DNA of 64,000 bases from Pseudomonas sp. BN102 (GCF_029871245.1 NZ_SSON01000023.1:1-64000), one strand, 5' to 3'; shown: positions 54,304-63,252, counted from the stretch's first letter. Notes: generated from the sequence alone by a model not told the origin. Numbers and translations are program-made.

Positions 54304-54360
54304 TAGCGAGCCCTGCTCGCGAAGCTCTGTGCTTTTCGCGAGCAGAACTCGCTCCTACAG
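54304..54360. repeat. REP-type element
   Basis: TAGCGAGCCCTGCTCGCGAA and TTCGCGAGCAGAACTCGCTC form a long imperfect hairpin ending in CTACAG, the familiar Pseudomonas REP layout. It lies between tdm and the PAS chemoreceptor. Confidence 0.8.
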
Positions 54361-54404
54361 GCATCGTGCGTTTACCAACCCGTGCAGCCAAGGAGGACCG
54401 GCCG

Positions 54405-55394
54405 ATGTGGTTCAGCAATGCATCCAGCAACCTGGCCAATGAACTCAGCCAGTGGCTCGACCGCCTGTTCAGCGAACAGGGTACGGACGGTGCCGCCCAG
54501 CACCACCTGCAACGCCAGCCCCAGCTGCTCGGCAGCCTGGAACGACTGCAGCGCGACTGGGACGAGCTGCAGCGCATCCGCCGGCACGCCGAACGGCAGG
54601 CACCGCCGCCCTGCAACGCCGAGGAGTATGCCGCCCTTACCCAGCGCCTGGCTCACGCCGAGCAGGAGTGTGCACAACTGCGCGGCGAGCTGCGGGAGCA
54701 CCTGCACCAGCTCGAAGCGCTGGAAGCCGGACGCGAGCAGTGGGACGGGGAGCGCCAAGTCTGGGAGCTGACCAAGCGCACCCTGACCGAAGGCTGCTGG
54801 GCGATGAACGTGGTGAACGGCGACCCCGACCACCCGCAGAATTTGATCCGCTGGTCTGAGCAATTCCGCGAACTGATCGGCTACAAGCGCGAGGAGTTTC
54901 CGGATGGCTGGGACAGCTACTTTCGCGTGGTCAACCCGGACGACGTCAAAGAGGTAATGAAGGCCTTCAACGCGTCGATGTTGGACAGCAGCAGCGACGG
55001 TTTCTACGCGGTGGAGTACCGCATGCGCCACAAGACCCGTGGTGAAATCTGGTTCCGTGAGCGCGGCCGCTGCCTGCGCGACGATCGTGGCCGGCTACTG
55101 TACGTCACCGGTGCAGTACGCGAGATCAGCGACGAGAAGACCGCAGCCACCCTGCACGAACGCGAGCAAGCGAACATCCAGACCACCTACGGGCAGATCG
55201 CCCAGGTCGCTGGAGTGATCCGCGGCATTGCCGAACAGACCAACCTGCTGGCTCTCAATGCCGCCATCGAGGCGGCTCGTGCCGGCGAACAGGGTCGCGG
55301 TTTCGCGGTAGTGGCGGACGAAGTTCGCAACCTGGCGCGACGAACCCAGGAATCGGTGCAGCAGATCCAGGCGATGCTGCAGCAACAGCGCTGA
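54405..55394 (+). CDS. Soluble PAS-domain chemoreceptor-like protein
   Basis: 329 residues from ATG 54405 (AGGAGG site). No membrane helix. A coiled-coil N-terminus (Gln/Leu/Arg-rich, about 1-125) leads to a PAS_3-type domain (about 130-245; [20 protein letters not shown] to [13 protein letters not shown]). The end is the tip of an MCP signalling domain ([39 protein letters not shown]). The MCP part is short, without a full return helix bundle or pentapeptide tether. It may sense the amine or its redox state for chemotaxis or for local signalling. Confidence 0.8.
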   Translation: MWFSNASSNLANELSQWLDRLFSEQGTDGAAQHHLQRQPQLLGSLERLQRDWDELQRIRRHAERQAPPPCNAEEYAALTQRLAHAEQECAQLRGELREHLHQLEALEAGREQWDGERQVWELTKRTLTEGCWAMNVVNGDPDHPQNLIRWSEQFRELIGYKREEFPDGWDSYFRVVNPDDVKEVMKAFNASMLDSSSDGFYAVEYRMRHKTRGEIWFRERGRCLRDDRGRLLYVTGAVREISDEKTAATLHEREQANIQTTYGQIAQVAGVIRGIAEQTNLLALNAAIEAARAGEQGRGFAVVADEVRNLARRTQESVQQIQAMLQQQR

Positions 55395-55411
55395 GAACAG
55401 GACCCAATTTC

Positions 55412-55722
55412 AGGCGTTACACCTGGGAACTGATGGGAAACGGGGCATTTTCCGCAGGATGCGCCCTGCGCACCGTGTTCGCCGCAACCACCGGTTCGAT
55501 CCTCTCCGGCGCCATCATCGAGTGTGCACGGATGAGCGCCTTCATCTGAACGCCCGTCTGGACGATGCCGTGGGCGCCTTCACCTTCGCCGATACCCCCA
55601 CCGTGCTCGGCGTGATCACCATCGTGGTGATCGCCGCCACGCTCTGCGCGCTGGCCGCGACTTTTATCCACGAGAAGCATAGCTACGGCCTGCCGGACGA
55701 GAAATTGCCCAATTTGAAGTAG
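55412..55722 (+). pseudogene. Integral-membrane transporter C-terminal remnant, frameshifted
   Basis: One frame encodes RRYTWELMGNGAFSAGCALR and TTGSILSGAIIECARMSAFI up to a stop near 55549. A neighbouring frame continues LNARLDDAVGAFTFADTPTV, a hydrophobic helix (LGVITIVVIAATLCALAATF) and HEKHSYGLPDEKLPNLK to TAG 55722. Together they look like the last two helices of a permease broken by a frameshift. I cannot name the family. Its position between the TMA operon and an exporter suggests a lost amine transporter. Confidence 0.5.
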
Positions 55723-55912
55723 TGCGTTGCGAGCCCCCGGACTGCCCTCCCCCCTGGCCCCTCTCCCACAAGCGGTAGAGGGGTGACTCGCGCCGGCAAA
55801 CTTTTCGTAGGGTGGATCACGCTTCATCGATCCACCATCGGGACACGACCCGGACGTCGAATGGTGGACATGAAAAGCGATGTTTACCCTAAGGACAAAG
55901 GGTACTATCGTC

Positions 55913-56254
55913 TCAGGCCACCTGCTCCCCACTCACCAGCTTCAACCCGACGATGCCGCCGATGATCATCGCCAGACACAGCCCCCGCATCACGCCCAGT
56001 TGCTCGCCCATGAACATGGCCCCGTAGGCCACGGTGCCCAGGGTGCCGATGCCTACCCATACCGCATAGGCCAGGCCCAGTGGCAGCTCGCGCACCGCCA
56101 GGCTTAGCAGGTAGATGCTCAACGCCAGGAAAAAGCCGCAATAGATGCTCGGCCAGAGCCGAGTGAAGCCTTCCGTGCGCGGGATGATCGACGCGTACAG
56201 CACCTCGCAAAGTCCCGCAAGAATCAGGAATACCCATCCGTTCAACCACGCCAT
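55913..56254 (-). CDS. Small multidrug resistance (SMR) transporter
   Basis: 113 residues, four membrane helices, with the essential Glu in LAGLCEVLYAS (helix 1) and the conserved YAVWVGIGTLGTVAYGAMFM segment of helix 3. SugE/Gdx- and EmrE-type SMR proteins export guanidinium or quaternary cations. Placed between amine-catabolism operons it may export excess amine. No guanidine riboswitch is recognisable upstream. Confidence 0.85.
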   Translation of the reverse strand: MAWLNGWVFLILAGLCEVLYASIIPRTEGFTRLWPSIYCGFFLALSIYLLSLAVRELPLGLAYAVWVGIGTLGTVAYGAMFMGEQLGVMRGLCLAMIIGGIVGLKLVSGEQVA

Positions 56255-56384
56255 CCTTCACGTCTCCTTCTATTCGATCCCGTGCCACCGCAAAACACTG
56301 GCGCTCGCGGCGCACCCTATTCGTCCAGCTCGGGGCCAACAGTAAAGGTCTGCCTTGCGCACTTTTCAGCCCTTCTCAATGAAA

Positions 56385-56407
56385 GCGCCGACGCAAGGCG
56401 TCGGCGC
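56385..56407 (-). terminator. Hairpin terminator after glnK
   Basis: GCGCCGACGC pairs perfectly with GCGTCGGCGC around three bases. On the minus strand it is followed by TTTCATT. It ends the amtB-glnK operon. Confidence 0.7.
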
Positions 56408-56425
56408 ATGGGTACTGCAGTCAAT

Positions 56426-56764
56426 TCACAGCGCGTCTTCGTCCGGCTCCCCGGTGCGGATGCGCACCACGCTTTCCAGATCCTGGACGAACAGCTTGCC
56501 GTCGCCGATCTTGCCCGTGTAGGCCGCCTTGAGGATGGCGTCCATGGCGGCCTGGCACAGCGCTTCGCCGACCACCACTTCCAGCTTGATCTTGGGCAGC
56601 AGCTCCACCACGTACTCGGCGCCCCGGTAGATCTCGGAATGCCCCTTCTGCCGACCGTAACCCTTGACCTCGGTGACAGTCAGACCGTTGACACCGGCCT
56701 CAGTCAGCGCCTCGCGTACGTCGTCCAGGCGAAAGGGTTTGATGATTGCGGTAATGAGCTTCAT
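56426..56764 (-). CDS. glnK: PII nitrogen-regulatory protein GlnK
   Basis: 112 residues from ATG 56764. PII signatures: MKLITAIIKPFRLDDVREAL, T-loop with the uridylylation Tyr in SEIYRGAEY (Tyr51), B-loop YTGKIGDGKLFV and C-terminal VVRIRTGE. GlnK binds AmtB to block ammonium uptake when nitrogen is plentiful. Here glnK follows amtB, reversing the common glnK-amtB order. The 11-bp spacing indicates co-transcription. Confidence 0.9.
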   Translation of the reverse strand: MKLITAIIKPFRLDDVREALTEAGVNGLTVTEVKGYGRQKGHSEIYRGAEYVVELLPKIKLEVVVGEALCQAAMDAILKAAYTGKIGDGKLFVQDLESVVRIRTGEPDEDAL

Positions 56765-56775
56765 GGCCACATCCC

Positions 56776-58095
56776 TCAGCTCGAGTACTTGTAGCCGACT
56801 TCGCCGTGGGCGGAGAGGTCCAGCCCGTCCACTTCGGCTTCCTCACCCACGCGCAGTCCGCCGCACAGCGCTGCGGCCACCTTGAAGGCGATCAGGCTGG
56901 TCACGGCCGAGAAGAGGATGCTGAACAGCAGCGCTCCGCCGTTGACCAGCAGTTGGTCGAGCAGGTCGCGGCCCTCGGGGAAGCCCTGGCCGCCGATAGC
57001 GGCAAGGGCGAATACAGGGGTAAGCAGGCCGCCGAGGATGCCGGCAACGCCATGCACGCCGAACACGTCGAAGGCGTCGTCCAGGCCGATCATCGGCTTG
57101 AGCTTGTCCACCGACCAGACGCACACAGGACCGGCGATCAGGCCGAGCAGGATGGCGCCCATGGGACCGACATAGCCGCACGCCGGGGTGATCGCCACCA
57201 ATCCGGCGATGGCTCCGGAAACCGCGCCGAACAGGCTCGGTCGGCCACGGTGCTGCCACTCCACCAGCATCCATCCCAGCGCACCGGCGCAGCTGGCAAG
57301 CATAGTGTTGACCATCACTAGCATGGCGAAGCCGTTGGCTGCCAGCGCACAGCCGCCACAGAAACCCAGCCAGCCCACCCACAGCAGCGAACCGCCGGTA
57401 AGGGTCATGGTCATGTTATGCGGGGCCAGGGCCGGAGTGCCGAAATCGCGCCGGCGGCCGAGCAGCCAGGCGCCCACCAGGGAGGCGATGCCCACGTTCA
57501 GGTGCACCACGTTGCCGCCGGCGAAGTCCTGCACGCCGAGGTTGAACACCCAGCCACCGCCCCAGGCCATGTGCGCCATGGGGATGTAGTTGATGGTCAG
57601 CCATACCGCCATGAACACCATGACCGCGGCGAACTTCATGCGCTCGGCGAATGCGCCGACGATGATCGCCGGGGTGATGGCGGCAAACAGCAGCATGAAC
57701 AGGAAGTAGAGGTATTCAGGAATGGTGCCGACCACGGAGTCCTTGGTGATGCCGACCATGAACAGCTTGTCGAAGCCACCGATCACTGCCTGCAGAGAGC
57801 CGCCGTCGGTGAAGGTCAGGCTGTAGCCGTAAATGGCGAAGAGCACTGACATCAGCGAGGCGGTGCAGAATACCTGCATGAGGATTGACAGCACGTTCTT
57901 GGTCCGCGCCATGCCGCCGTAGAACAGCGCCAGGCCGGGCAAGGTCATCAGCAGCACCACCAGCGAGCAGAGCGCCACGAAAGCGGTATCGCCGCTGTTG
58001 ATCGCCGGCGGCGCCTCGTCCGCCCAGGCGGCGACACTGCCCAACAGAAGGGAAAGGCCCAACATACCGCGGCCCACATGTGAAAACCGGATCAT
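56776..58095 (-). CDS. amtB: Ammonium transporter AmtB
   Basis: 439 residues with a signal-like first segment (LGLSLLLGSVAAWADEAPPA) and 11 membrane helices. Conserved Amt features: FYGGMARTKNVLSILMQVF, DFAGGNVVHLNVGIASLVGA with the first pore His, and DDAFDVFGVHGVAGILGGLL with the second. It takes up ammonium or possibly methylammonium. GGAGG lies before ATG 58095. A sigma-54 promoter with an adjacent inverted repeat lies about 140 bp upstream. Confidence 0.92.
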   Translation of the reverse strand: MIRFSHVGRGMLGLSLLLGSVAAWADEAPPAINSGDTAFVALCSLVVLLMTLPGLALFYGGMARTKNVLSILMQVFCTASLMSVLFAIYGYSLTFTDGGSLQAVIGGFDKLFMVGITKDSVVGTIPEYLYFLFMLLFAAITPAIIVGAFAERMKFAAVMVFMAVWLTINYIPMAHMAWGGGWVFNLGVQDFAGGNVVHLNVGIASLVGAWLLGRRRDFGTPALAPHNMTMTLTGGSLLWVGWLGFCGGCALAANGFAMLVMVNTMLASCAGALGWMLVEWQHRGRPSLFGAVSGAIAGLVAITPACGYVGPMGAILLGLIAGPVCVWSVDKLKPMIGLDDAFDVFGVHGVAGILGGLLTPVFALAAIGGQGFPEGRDLLDQLLVNGGALLFSILFSAVTSLIAFKVAAALCGGLRVGEEAEVDGLDLSAHGEVGYKYSS

Positions 58096-58200
58096 TGCCT
58101 GTTGCCTCCAACCGACGGGGATTCGGCCGGCCCGCTGTCGGAAAGACAGACCGGCGTGAAAGCGCCCTCAGGAGGAAGAGGCCGAGCCAGCACCTTTCTT

Positions 58201-58248
58201 CCTGTAGGGCAATTTTATTTCCCTACAGGCATAGCAATTGGCCTGCCA
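58201..58248 (-). promoter_or_regulatory. Sigma-54 promoter plus inverted repeat before amtB
   Basis: On the minus strand TGGCAGGCCAATTGCT (58248 to 58233) matches the -24/-12 consensus with the required 10 bp between GG and GC. Three bases further lies an inverted repeat with arms CCTGTAGGG and CCCTACAGG (58201-58229), which would cover the transcription start. The arrangement is repeated before gmaS. Confidence 0.75.
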
Positions 58249-58554
58249 AGGTTGCAGCATCCGCTTTCATTTTTACTAAGTGATTGAATGGAAAGCGCTT
58301 TACTTGGCAGGCTGGTGCGGTGCCGCATGAGCCGGGCAATTCATTGCGCATTTTCTTGGTGCGAATTTGATTTTCCTGCCAATCAATATGGCAGCAGGAT
58401 CACTAGGATGGTGCCGGGAGCGAGGGTCAGCGCCCGGCCCGACCTCTAGCACTGGAGCACTGTAGGTTGGGCTGAGCTACGCGAAGCCCAACGATCAATG
58501 GTGGGCGTGAAAGACGGTGCCTACGAAACTTCGGTGTGTGGGGCAATAGAAAAA
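58249..58554. other. Intergenic region between the amtB promoter and the mgsC terminator
   Basis: No gene is visible. It contains a possible further operator (GCGAATTTGATTTTCCTGCC, 58361-58380), an inverted repeat CTGCCA/TGGCAG (58376-58394) and a REP element (58462-58493: TGTAGGTTGGGCTGAGCTAC then GCGAAGCCCAAC). Confidence 0.5.
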
Positions 58555-58576
58555 GGCCGGCGATCACTCGCCGGCC
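58555..58576 (-). terminator. Terminator of the gmaS-mgsABC operon
   Basis: GGCCGGCGA pairs perfectly with TCGCCGGCC around four bases. On the minus strand it is followed by TTTTTC, 21 bp after the mgsC stop. Confidence 0.85.
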
Positions 58577-58596
58577 CTTTTGCACCGCCGTTGGGA

Positions 58597-59919
58597 TCAG
58601 TAACCCTGACCCGGAATCCAGCTGGTACCAGCCAGCGGGACGCGGGCCATGGCAGCGGCCTCCACGGTCAGGGCCACCAGGTCCTCAGGGTCGAGGTTGT
58701 GCAGGTGGGACTTGCCGCAGGCCCGCGCCATGGTCTGCGCTTCCAGTACCAGTACGCGCAGGTAGTTGGCCAGGCGGCGGCCGGCTTCCACCGGGTCCAG
58801 GCGCTTGGACAGCTCCGGGTCCTGGGTGGTGATGCCCGCCGGGTCGCGGCCGTTCTGCCAGTCGTCGTAGTAGCCGGCGGCGGAGCCGATCTTCTTCAGC
58901 TCATCGTCCAGGCGCGGGTGGTTGTCGCCCAGCGCCACCAGGGCCGCGGTGCCGATGGCGACAGCGTCGGCACCCATGGCCATGGCCTTGGCCACGTCGG
59001 CGCCGTTGCGGATGCCGCCGGAGACGATCAGCTGCACCTTGCGGTGCATGCCCATCTCCTGCAGGGCCTGCACGGCTTGCGGAATGGCCGGGAGGATCGG
59101 GATGCCCACGTGCTCGATGAACACTTCCTGGGTGGCTGCGGTGCCGCCCTGCATACCGTCGAGGACGATCACGTCGGCGCCGGCCTTCACCGCCAGCTTG
59201 ACGTCGTAGTACGGGCGGCTGGCGCCGATCTTCACGTAGATGGGTTTTTCCCAATCGGTGATTTCGCGCAACTCGGCGATCTTGATCGCCAGGTCGTCCG
59301 GGCCGGTCCAGTCCGGGTGACGGCAGGCGCTGCGCTGATCGACGCCGATGGGCAGGGTACGCATGCCGGCGACGCGCTCGGTCACCTTCATGCCCAGCAG
59401 CATGCCGCCGCCGCCCGGCTTGGCGCCCTGGCCGAGGACGATCTCGATGGCGTCGGCCTTGCGCAGGTCATCCGGGTTCATGCCATAGCGCGACGGCAAG
59501 TACTGGTAGACCAGATGCTGCGACTGGCCGCGCTCTTCCGGGGTCATGCCGCCGTCACCGGTGGTGGTGCTGGTGCCGGCGATGCTGGCGCCACGGCCGA
59601 GGGCTTCCTTGGCGTTGGCGGACAGCGCGCCGAAGCTCATGCCGGCGATAGTCACCGGGATCTTCAGGTGAATCGGCTTCTTGGCGAAGCGGGTACCCAG
59701 CACGACGTCGGTGCCGCACTTCTCGCGATAGCCTTCCAGCGGGTAGCGGGATACGGAAGCGCCCAGCAGCAGTAGGTCGTCGAAGTGCGGCAGCCTGCGC
59801 TTGGTGCCACCGCCACGGATGTCATAGATGCCGGTTTCGGCGGCACGCTGGATTTCCTGGATGGTCAGGCGGTCGAAGGTGGCGGATTCGCGCAGCACCG
59901 CAGTGTGTTTTTCGCTCAT
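58597..59919 (-). CDS. mgsC: N-methylglutamate synthase FMN subunit MgsC
   Basis: 440 residues of the glutamate-synthase FMN/Fe-S domain family: TIAGMSFGALSANAKEALGR, TSTTTGDGGMTPEERGQS, GQGAKPGGGGMLLG, KIGASRPYYDVKLAVKAGAD, VIVLDGMQGGTAAT and VSGGIRNGADVAKAMAMGAD. In the indirect methylamine pathway it joins MgsA and MgsB to convert gamma-glutamylmethylamide to N-methylglutamate. It is the last gene of gmaS-mgsABC. A GlxD-type paralogue would look similar, but the gmaS context supports Mgs. Confidence 0.88.
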   Translation of the reverse strand: MSEKHTAVLRESATFDRLTIQEIQRAAETGIYDIRGGGTKRRLPHFDDLLLLGASVSRYPLEGYREKCGTDVVLGTRFAKKPIHLKIPVTIAGMSFGALSANAKEALGRGASIAGTSTTTGDGGMTPEERGQSQHLVYQYLPSRYGMNPDDLRKADAIEIVLGQGAKPGGGGMLLGMKVTERVAGMRTLPIGVDQRSACRHPDWTGPDDLAIKIAELREITDWEKPIYVKIGASRPYYDVKLAVKAGADVIVLDGMQGGTAATQEVFIEHVGIPILPAIPQAVQALQEMGMHRKVQLIVSGGIRNGADVAKAMAMGADAVAIGTAALVALGDNHPRLDDELKKIGSAAGYYDDWQNGRDPAGITTQDPELSKRLDPVEAGRRLANYLRVLVLEAQTMARACGKSHLHNLDPEDLVALTVEAAAMARVPLAGTSWIPGQGY

Positions 59920-59939
59920 GGAATTGTCCTCGCTGCGGA

Positions 59940-60614
59940 TCAGTACGCGGATGCGTTATCGACTTTGAAGTTGTACAGCTGGCGAGCCGAGCCGTAGCGC
60001 TTGAAGCTGGCCGGGTCTTCGTCGAAGCCGGCGCGGTTGAGCAGTTCCTGCAGTTCTTCAAGGTGCTCGGCGCGCATCTGTTTCTCGACGCAGTCCGACC
60101 CCAGGGACTTCACGGTGCCCTTCACATAGATGCGGGTTTCGTAGAGCGAATCGCCCAGCGCGTCGCCGGCATCGCCACAGACCACCAGGCGCCCGGCCTG
60201 GGCCATGAAGCAACTCATGTGGCCGATGCTGCCGCCGACCACGATGTCGACGCCCTTCATGGAGATGCCGCAGCGCGCGCCGGCATCGCCCTCGATTACC
60301 AGCAGCCCGCCGTGGGCGGTGGCACCAGCGGCCTGGGACGCACTGCCCTTCACCCGCACCGAGCCGGACATCATGTTCTCGGCCACGCCGACGCCGACGT
60401 TGCCGTGCACGGTGACGCTGGCCTTCTGGTTCATGCCCGCGCAGTAGTAGCCCGCATGACCCTGGATATCGATGCTCACGGCCTGGCTCACGCCCACGGC
60501 CAGGTTGTGCTTGCCGTCCGGATGGGTCACCACCCATTCGCGGTCCTGCATTTCGCCGTGCAGGGACTGGTTCAGTTCACGCACCGAGGCGCTGGAAAGA
60601 TCGATGGTTTTCAT
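59940..60614 (-). CDS. mgsB: N-methylglutamate synthase GXGXG subunit MgsB
   Basis: 224 residues of the GltB C-terminal beta-helix type (GXGXG repeats): AVSIDIQGHAGYYCAGMNQK, VTVHGNVGVGVAENMMSGSV, VIEGDAGARCGISMKGVDIV and VVCGDAGDALGDSLYETRIY. It is a structural subunit that links the glutaminase and FMN subunits. Gene order MgsA-MgsB-MgsC matches other methylamine clusters. Confidence 0.88.
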   Translation of the reverse strand: MKTIDLSSASVRELNQSLHGEMQDREWVVTHPDGKHNLAVGVSQAVSIDIQGHAGYYCAGMNQKASVTVHGNVGVGVAENMMSGSVRVKGSASQAAGATAHGGLLVIEGDAGARCGISMKGVDIVVGGSIGHMSCFMAQAGRLVVCGDAGDALGDSLYETRIYVKGTVKSLGSDCVEKQMRAEHLEELQELLNRAGFDEDPASFKRYGSARQLYNFKVDNASAY

Positions 60615-60625
60615 ATGGATGCTCC

Positions 60626-61525
60626 TCAGGCACGTTCCCAGATGTACATGGTTGCCGGTTCCGGCTCCCAGACCTTGGCCTTGTCGATCCCTGGCAGGCT
60701 GGCCAGGGCCTGGTACTCCGAGGCCATGGCCACGTAGTCGTCGGTTTCGGCGAGGATCGCCGGCTTGCAGGCGATCGGGTCGCGGATCACCGCGAAGCCG
60801 TTGCGGGTGCCGATGGCGAAGGTGAAGAAGCCGTCGAGGTCTTCCAGGGAGTGGTCCAGCGCCTCTTTCAGGCTGTCACCCTGTTGCAGGCGCCAGGTCA
60901 GGTAGCCGGCGGCGACTTCGGTGTCATTCTCGGTTTCGAAGGTGATGCCCTGGCGCTTGAGTTCCTGGCGCAGGCGCGAATGGTTGGACAGCGAGCCGTT
61001 GTGCACCAGGCAGAGGTCGGCGCCGGTGGAGAACGGGTGGCTGCCTTCCATGGTCACCGCGCTTTCGGTGGCCATGCGCGTGTGGCCGATGATGTGGCTG
61101 CCCTTCATGCTCGCGAGGCCAAAGCGCTCGGAGATTTCCTTCGGCAGGCCCATGCCCTTAAGGATTTCGATGCTCTGGCCGGCGCTCATGATGCGCACCT
61201 CAGGAGCGAGGTCAGCGAGGGCGGCGCGCACGCGCTCTTCGTCGCAGTTGACCTTGAGCACGGCGGCGCTGGCGTTCTGGAACCAGTCCAGAGAGCAGCC
61301 GAGGCGGCCTTCAAGGGCGCTCATCAGGTGCTTCCAGCCGTAATCGGCATCGATGGCCTGCAGGGTCAGCTTGACCCAGCCGTCGGCCACTTCATCGCCG
61401 TAGATGGCAAAGCCGGCGCTGTCCGGACCACGGTCGGTCATGGCTTCGAGCATGGGTTCGAACAGTTTGCCGAGCTGGCCTTCCAGCTCGGGCTTCTTCA
61501 GGTAAAGACCTACGATTCCGCACAT
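60626..61525 (-). CDS. mgsA: N-methylglutamate synthase glutaminase subunit MgsA
   Basis: 299 residues of the class II glutamine amidotransferase family. Nucleophile Cys2 (MCGIVGLYL), DRGPDSAGFAIYGDE, IGHTRMATESAVTMEGSHPF, VHNGSLSNHSRLRQELKR and ETENDTEVAAGYLTWRLQQG are present. In Mgs it removes methylamine from gamma-glutamylmethylamide and channels it to the FMN subunit. It starts 39 bp after gmaS. Confidence 0.88.
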   Translation of the reverse strand: MCGIVGLYLKKPELEGQLGKLFEPMLEAMTDRGPDSAGFAIYGDEVADGWVKLTLQAIDADYGWKHLMSALEGRLGCSLDWFQNASAAVLKVNCDEERVRAALADLAPEVRIMSAGQSIEILKGMGLPKEISERFGLASMKGSHIIGHTRMATESAVTMEGSHPFSTGADLCLVHNGSLSNHSRLRQELKRQGITFETENDTEVAAGYLTWRLQQGDSLKEALDHSLEDLDGFFTFAIGTRNGFAVIRDPIACKPAILAETDDYVAMASEYQALASLPGIDKAKVWEPEPATMYIWERA

Positions 61526-61564
61526 GGCATGTCTCCTCGGGGCAGGTAAATGGGCGAAGGGTTT

Positions 61565-62899
61565 TCAGAAGAATTCGGTGTACCGCTGGATCTCCCAGTC
61601 GGAGACGTGTCGGCTGTACTCCACCCACTCCATGCGCTTCTGCTTGATGAACTCGTCGACGATCTCCGGCCCGAGCACCTCGCGGAACAGCGGGTCGGCC
61701 TCCAGGGCGTCCGTGGCTTCCTTGAGCGACTGCGGCAGGGTCTTGATGCCGCGTGCGGCGATCTCTTCGAGGCTCAGGTTGTAGAGGTTCTCGTTGCAGA
61801 CGGTGTCCGGCTCCAGCTGGCGGTCGATACCGTCGAGACCGGCGGCGATGATCGCGGCGGTCACCAGGTACGGGTTGCAGCCGGCATCTGGCAGGCGGAA
61901 CTCCAAGCGGCCGTAGGGCACACGCACCATGGCCGAGCGGTTGTTGGCGCCGAAAGCGATGAAGGCCGGCGCCCAGGTGGCGCCGGACAGCGAGCGGCCC
62001 ACCACCAGGCGCTTGTAGGAGTTGACCGTGGGCGCAGCAAAGGCGCACAGGGCCGGGCCGTGGGCCAGCAAGCCGGCGGCGAAGTGGTAGGCCAGCCTGG
62101 ACAGGCCCATGCCGCTGGGATCGTTCGGGTCGTGGAAGAGGTTCTTGTTGCTGGCGCTGGCGATCGACAGGTGGAAGTGCATGCCGTTGCCGGCGCGCTT
62201 CGGATCGGGCTTGGGCATGAAGGAGCAGATCATGCCCATGTCGTTGGCGATCTCGCCGGCGGCCATGCGGAAGAAGGTGAAGCGGTCCGCCGATTCCATA
62301 GCGTCGCTGTAGGTGTAGTTGATCTCGAACTGGCCGTTCGCGTCTTCGTGGTCGATCTGGTAGATGTCGAAGCCCACCGGTTGCAGGGCTTCGGTCAGGC
62401 GCTCGAGGAACTCGCGGGAGCGCGACAGGCCTTTGTAGTCGTAGCAGGGCTTGTCCAGGTTGTCGGTGGCGTCCACCAGTTGCAGCTTGCCGTCAGCGCC
62501 ACGGCGGAACAGGCTGAATTCCGGCTCCAGGCCGGTGTTCAGGGTCCAGCCCTTGTCGGAGAGACGCTGGACCTGTTGTTGCAGCACGTAACGGGTGTCG
62601 TAGGACCAGGGTTTGCCTTCCACATGACCGATGCACACCACCCGGCCGTAGCCCGGCTGCCAGGGCACCGGAATCAGGGTGGAGAGGTCGCCACGCGCCA
62701 TGAAGTCCGGACCATGGGGCTCCATGCCCATGCCGCAGATGGCGAATCCGGCGAATCCGGCGCCATCCTCGGCCACCGCCTTGAGGCCGGAGACCGGCAC
62801 GGACTTGGTCTTCGCGGCGCCGTGGATATCGACGAACTGGGCCAGCACGTACTTGATGCCGTGCTGGTCGATGATGCGCTGCGTTTCAGTTGGCAACAT
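61565..62899 (-). CDS. gmaS: Gamma-glutamylmethylamide synthetase
   Basis: 444 residues of the glutamine-synthetase superfamily (GlnT/type III-like): [18 protein letters not shown] in the N-terminal domain, then [45 protein letters not shown] and [20 protein letters not shown] at the ATP-glutamate site. Together with MgsABC it identifies the enzyme as GmaS, which ligates methylamine to glutamate with ATP. The operon has a sigma-54 promoter, so expression is probably tied to nitrogen status. Confidence 0.88.
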   Translation of the reverse strand: MLPTETQRIIDQHGIKYVLAQFVDIHGAAKTKSVPVSGLKAVAEDGAGFAGFAICGMGMEPHGPDFMARGDLSTLIPVPWQPGYGRVVCIGHVEGKPWSYDTRYVLQQQVQRLSDKGWTLNTGLEPEFSLFRRGADGKLQLVDATDNLDKPCYDYKGLSRSREFLERLTEALQPVGFDIYQIDHEDANGQFEINYTYSDAMESADRFTFFRMAAGEIANDMGMICSFMPKPDPKRAGNGMHFHLSIASASNKNLFHDPNDPSGMGLSRLAYHFAAGLLAHGPALCAFAAPTVNSYKRLVVGRSLSGATWAPAFIAFGANNRSAMVRVPYGRLEFRLPDAGCNPYLVTAAIIAAGLDGIDRQLEPDTVCNENLYNLSLEEIAARGIKTLPQSLKEATDALEADPLFREVLGPEIVDEFIKQKRMEWVEYSRHVSDWEIQRYTEFF

Positions 62900-63028
62900 G
62901 AGTCTTCACTCCTGGAAAAGGGCAAGGCGGTCGTGGGATGGCAGGCGATCAAGGACAGACCGGCGCACGACTGCCGGGGTCCGGATCGTCTGAATGAGCA
63001 GGTGGCGGTCGGGTTCTTTCATTGAATT

Positions 63029-63075
63029 CCACACAGGAAATTTAGTTTCCCATCAGGAATGCAAGCAGCTTGCCA
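63029..63075 (-). promoter_or_regulatory. Sigma-54 promoter plus inverted repeat before gmaS
   Basis: On the minus strand TGGCAAGCTGCTTGCA (63075 to 63060) has perfect GG and GC elements 10 bp apart. Two bases further lies an inverted repeat containing GGAAATTTAGTTTCC (63036-63050) inside a 29-bp element (63029-63057) that aligns with the one before amtB. Confidence 0.75.
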
Positions 63076-63130
63076 ATCTGAAATGCGCGGGGAGGAAGAA
63101 CTCGGCTTTGCGCCGATCTACTGTTTATAT

Positions 63131-63160
63131 GGGAAAATCCTTTTCACTGTGGGAAAGTCC
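63131..63160. promoter_or_regulatory. Direct repeats GGGAAA-R-TCC upstream of the cupin regulator
   Basis: GGGAAAATCC (63131-63140) and GGGAAAGTCC (63151-63160) are spaced exactly 20 bp. They resemble the TTTCCC halves of the inverted repeats before gmaS and amtB, so the adjacent XRE-cupin protein may bind all of them. Confidence 0.5.
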
Positions 63161-63252
63161 CGTGTCGCCATCCGGAGCGGGACGCCCGGACTCGCACTTT
63201 CTCAGTGCGAAAAATAATTTCTTGAACTGAAATCGTGCAGGACTCACCGCCC

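Noticed and set aside
56255-56384. Guanidine riboswitch upstream of the SMR gene
   Set aside because: I could not find the paired ACGR-loop hairpins of the class II type or the conserved class I core in the leader.
58347-58364. NtrC-binding site TGCGCA...TTGGTGCG upstream of amtB
   Set aside because: The half sites resemble NtrC boxes but their spacing is two bases longer than the consensus, so it is not listed as a site.
58498-63025. Long open frames antisense to mgsC (425 codons) and gmaS (491 codons)
   Set aside because: They are mirror frames of GC-rich genes with strong third-position bias; composition is Gly/Val/His/Gln-rich and shows no family features, while the opposite strand encodes clear enzymes.
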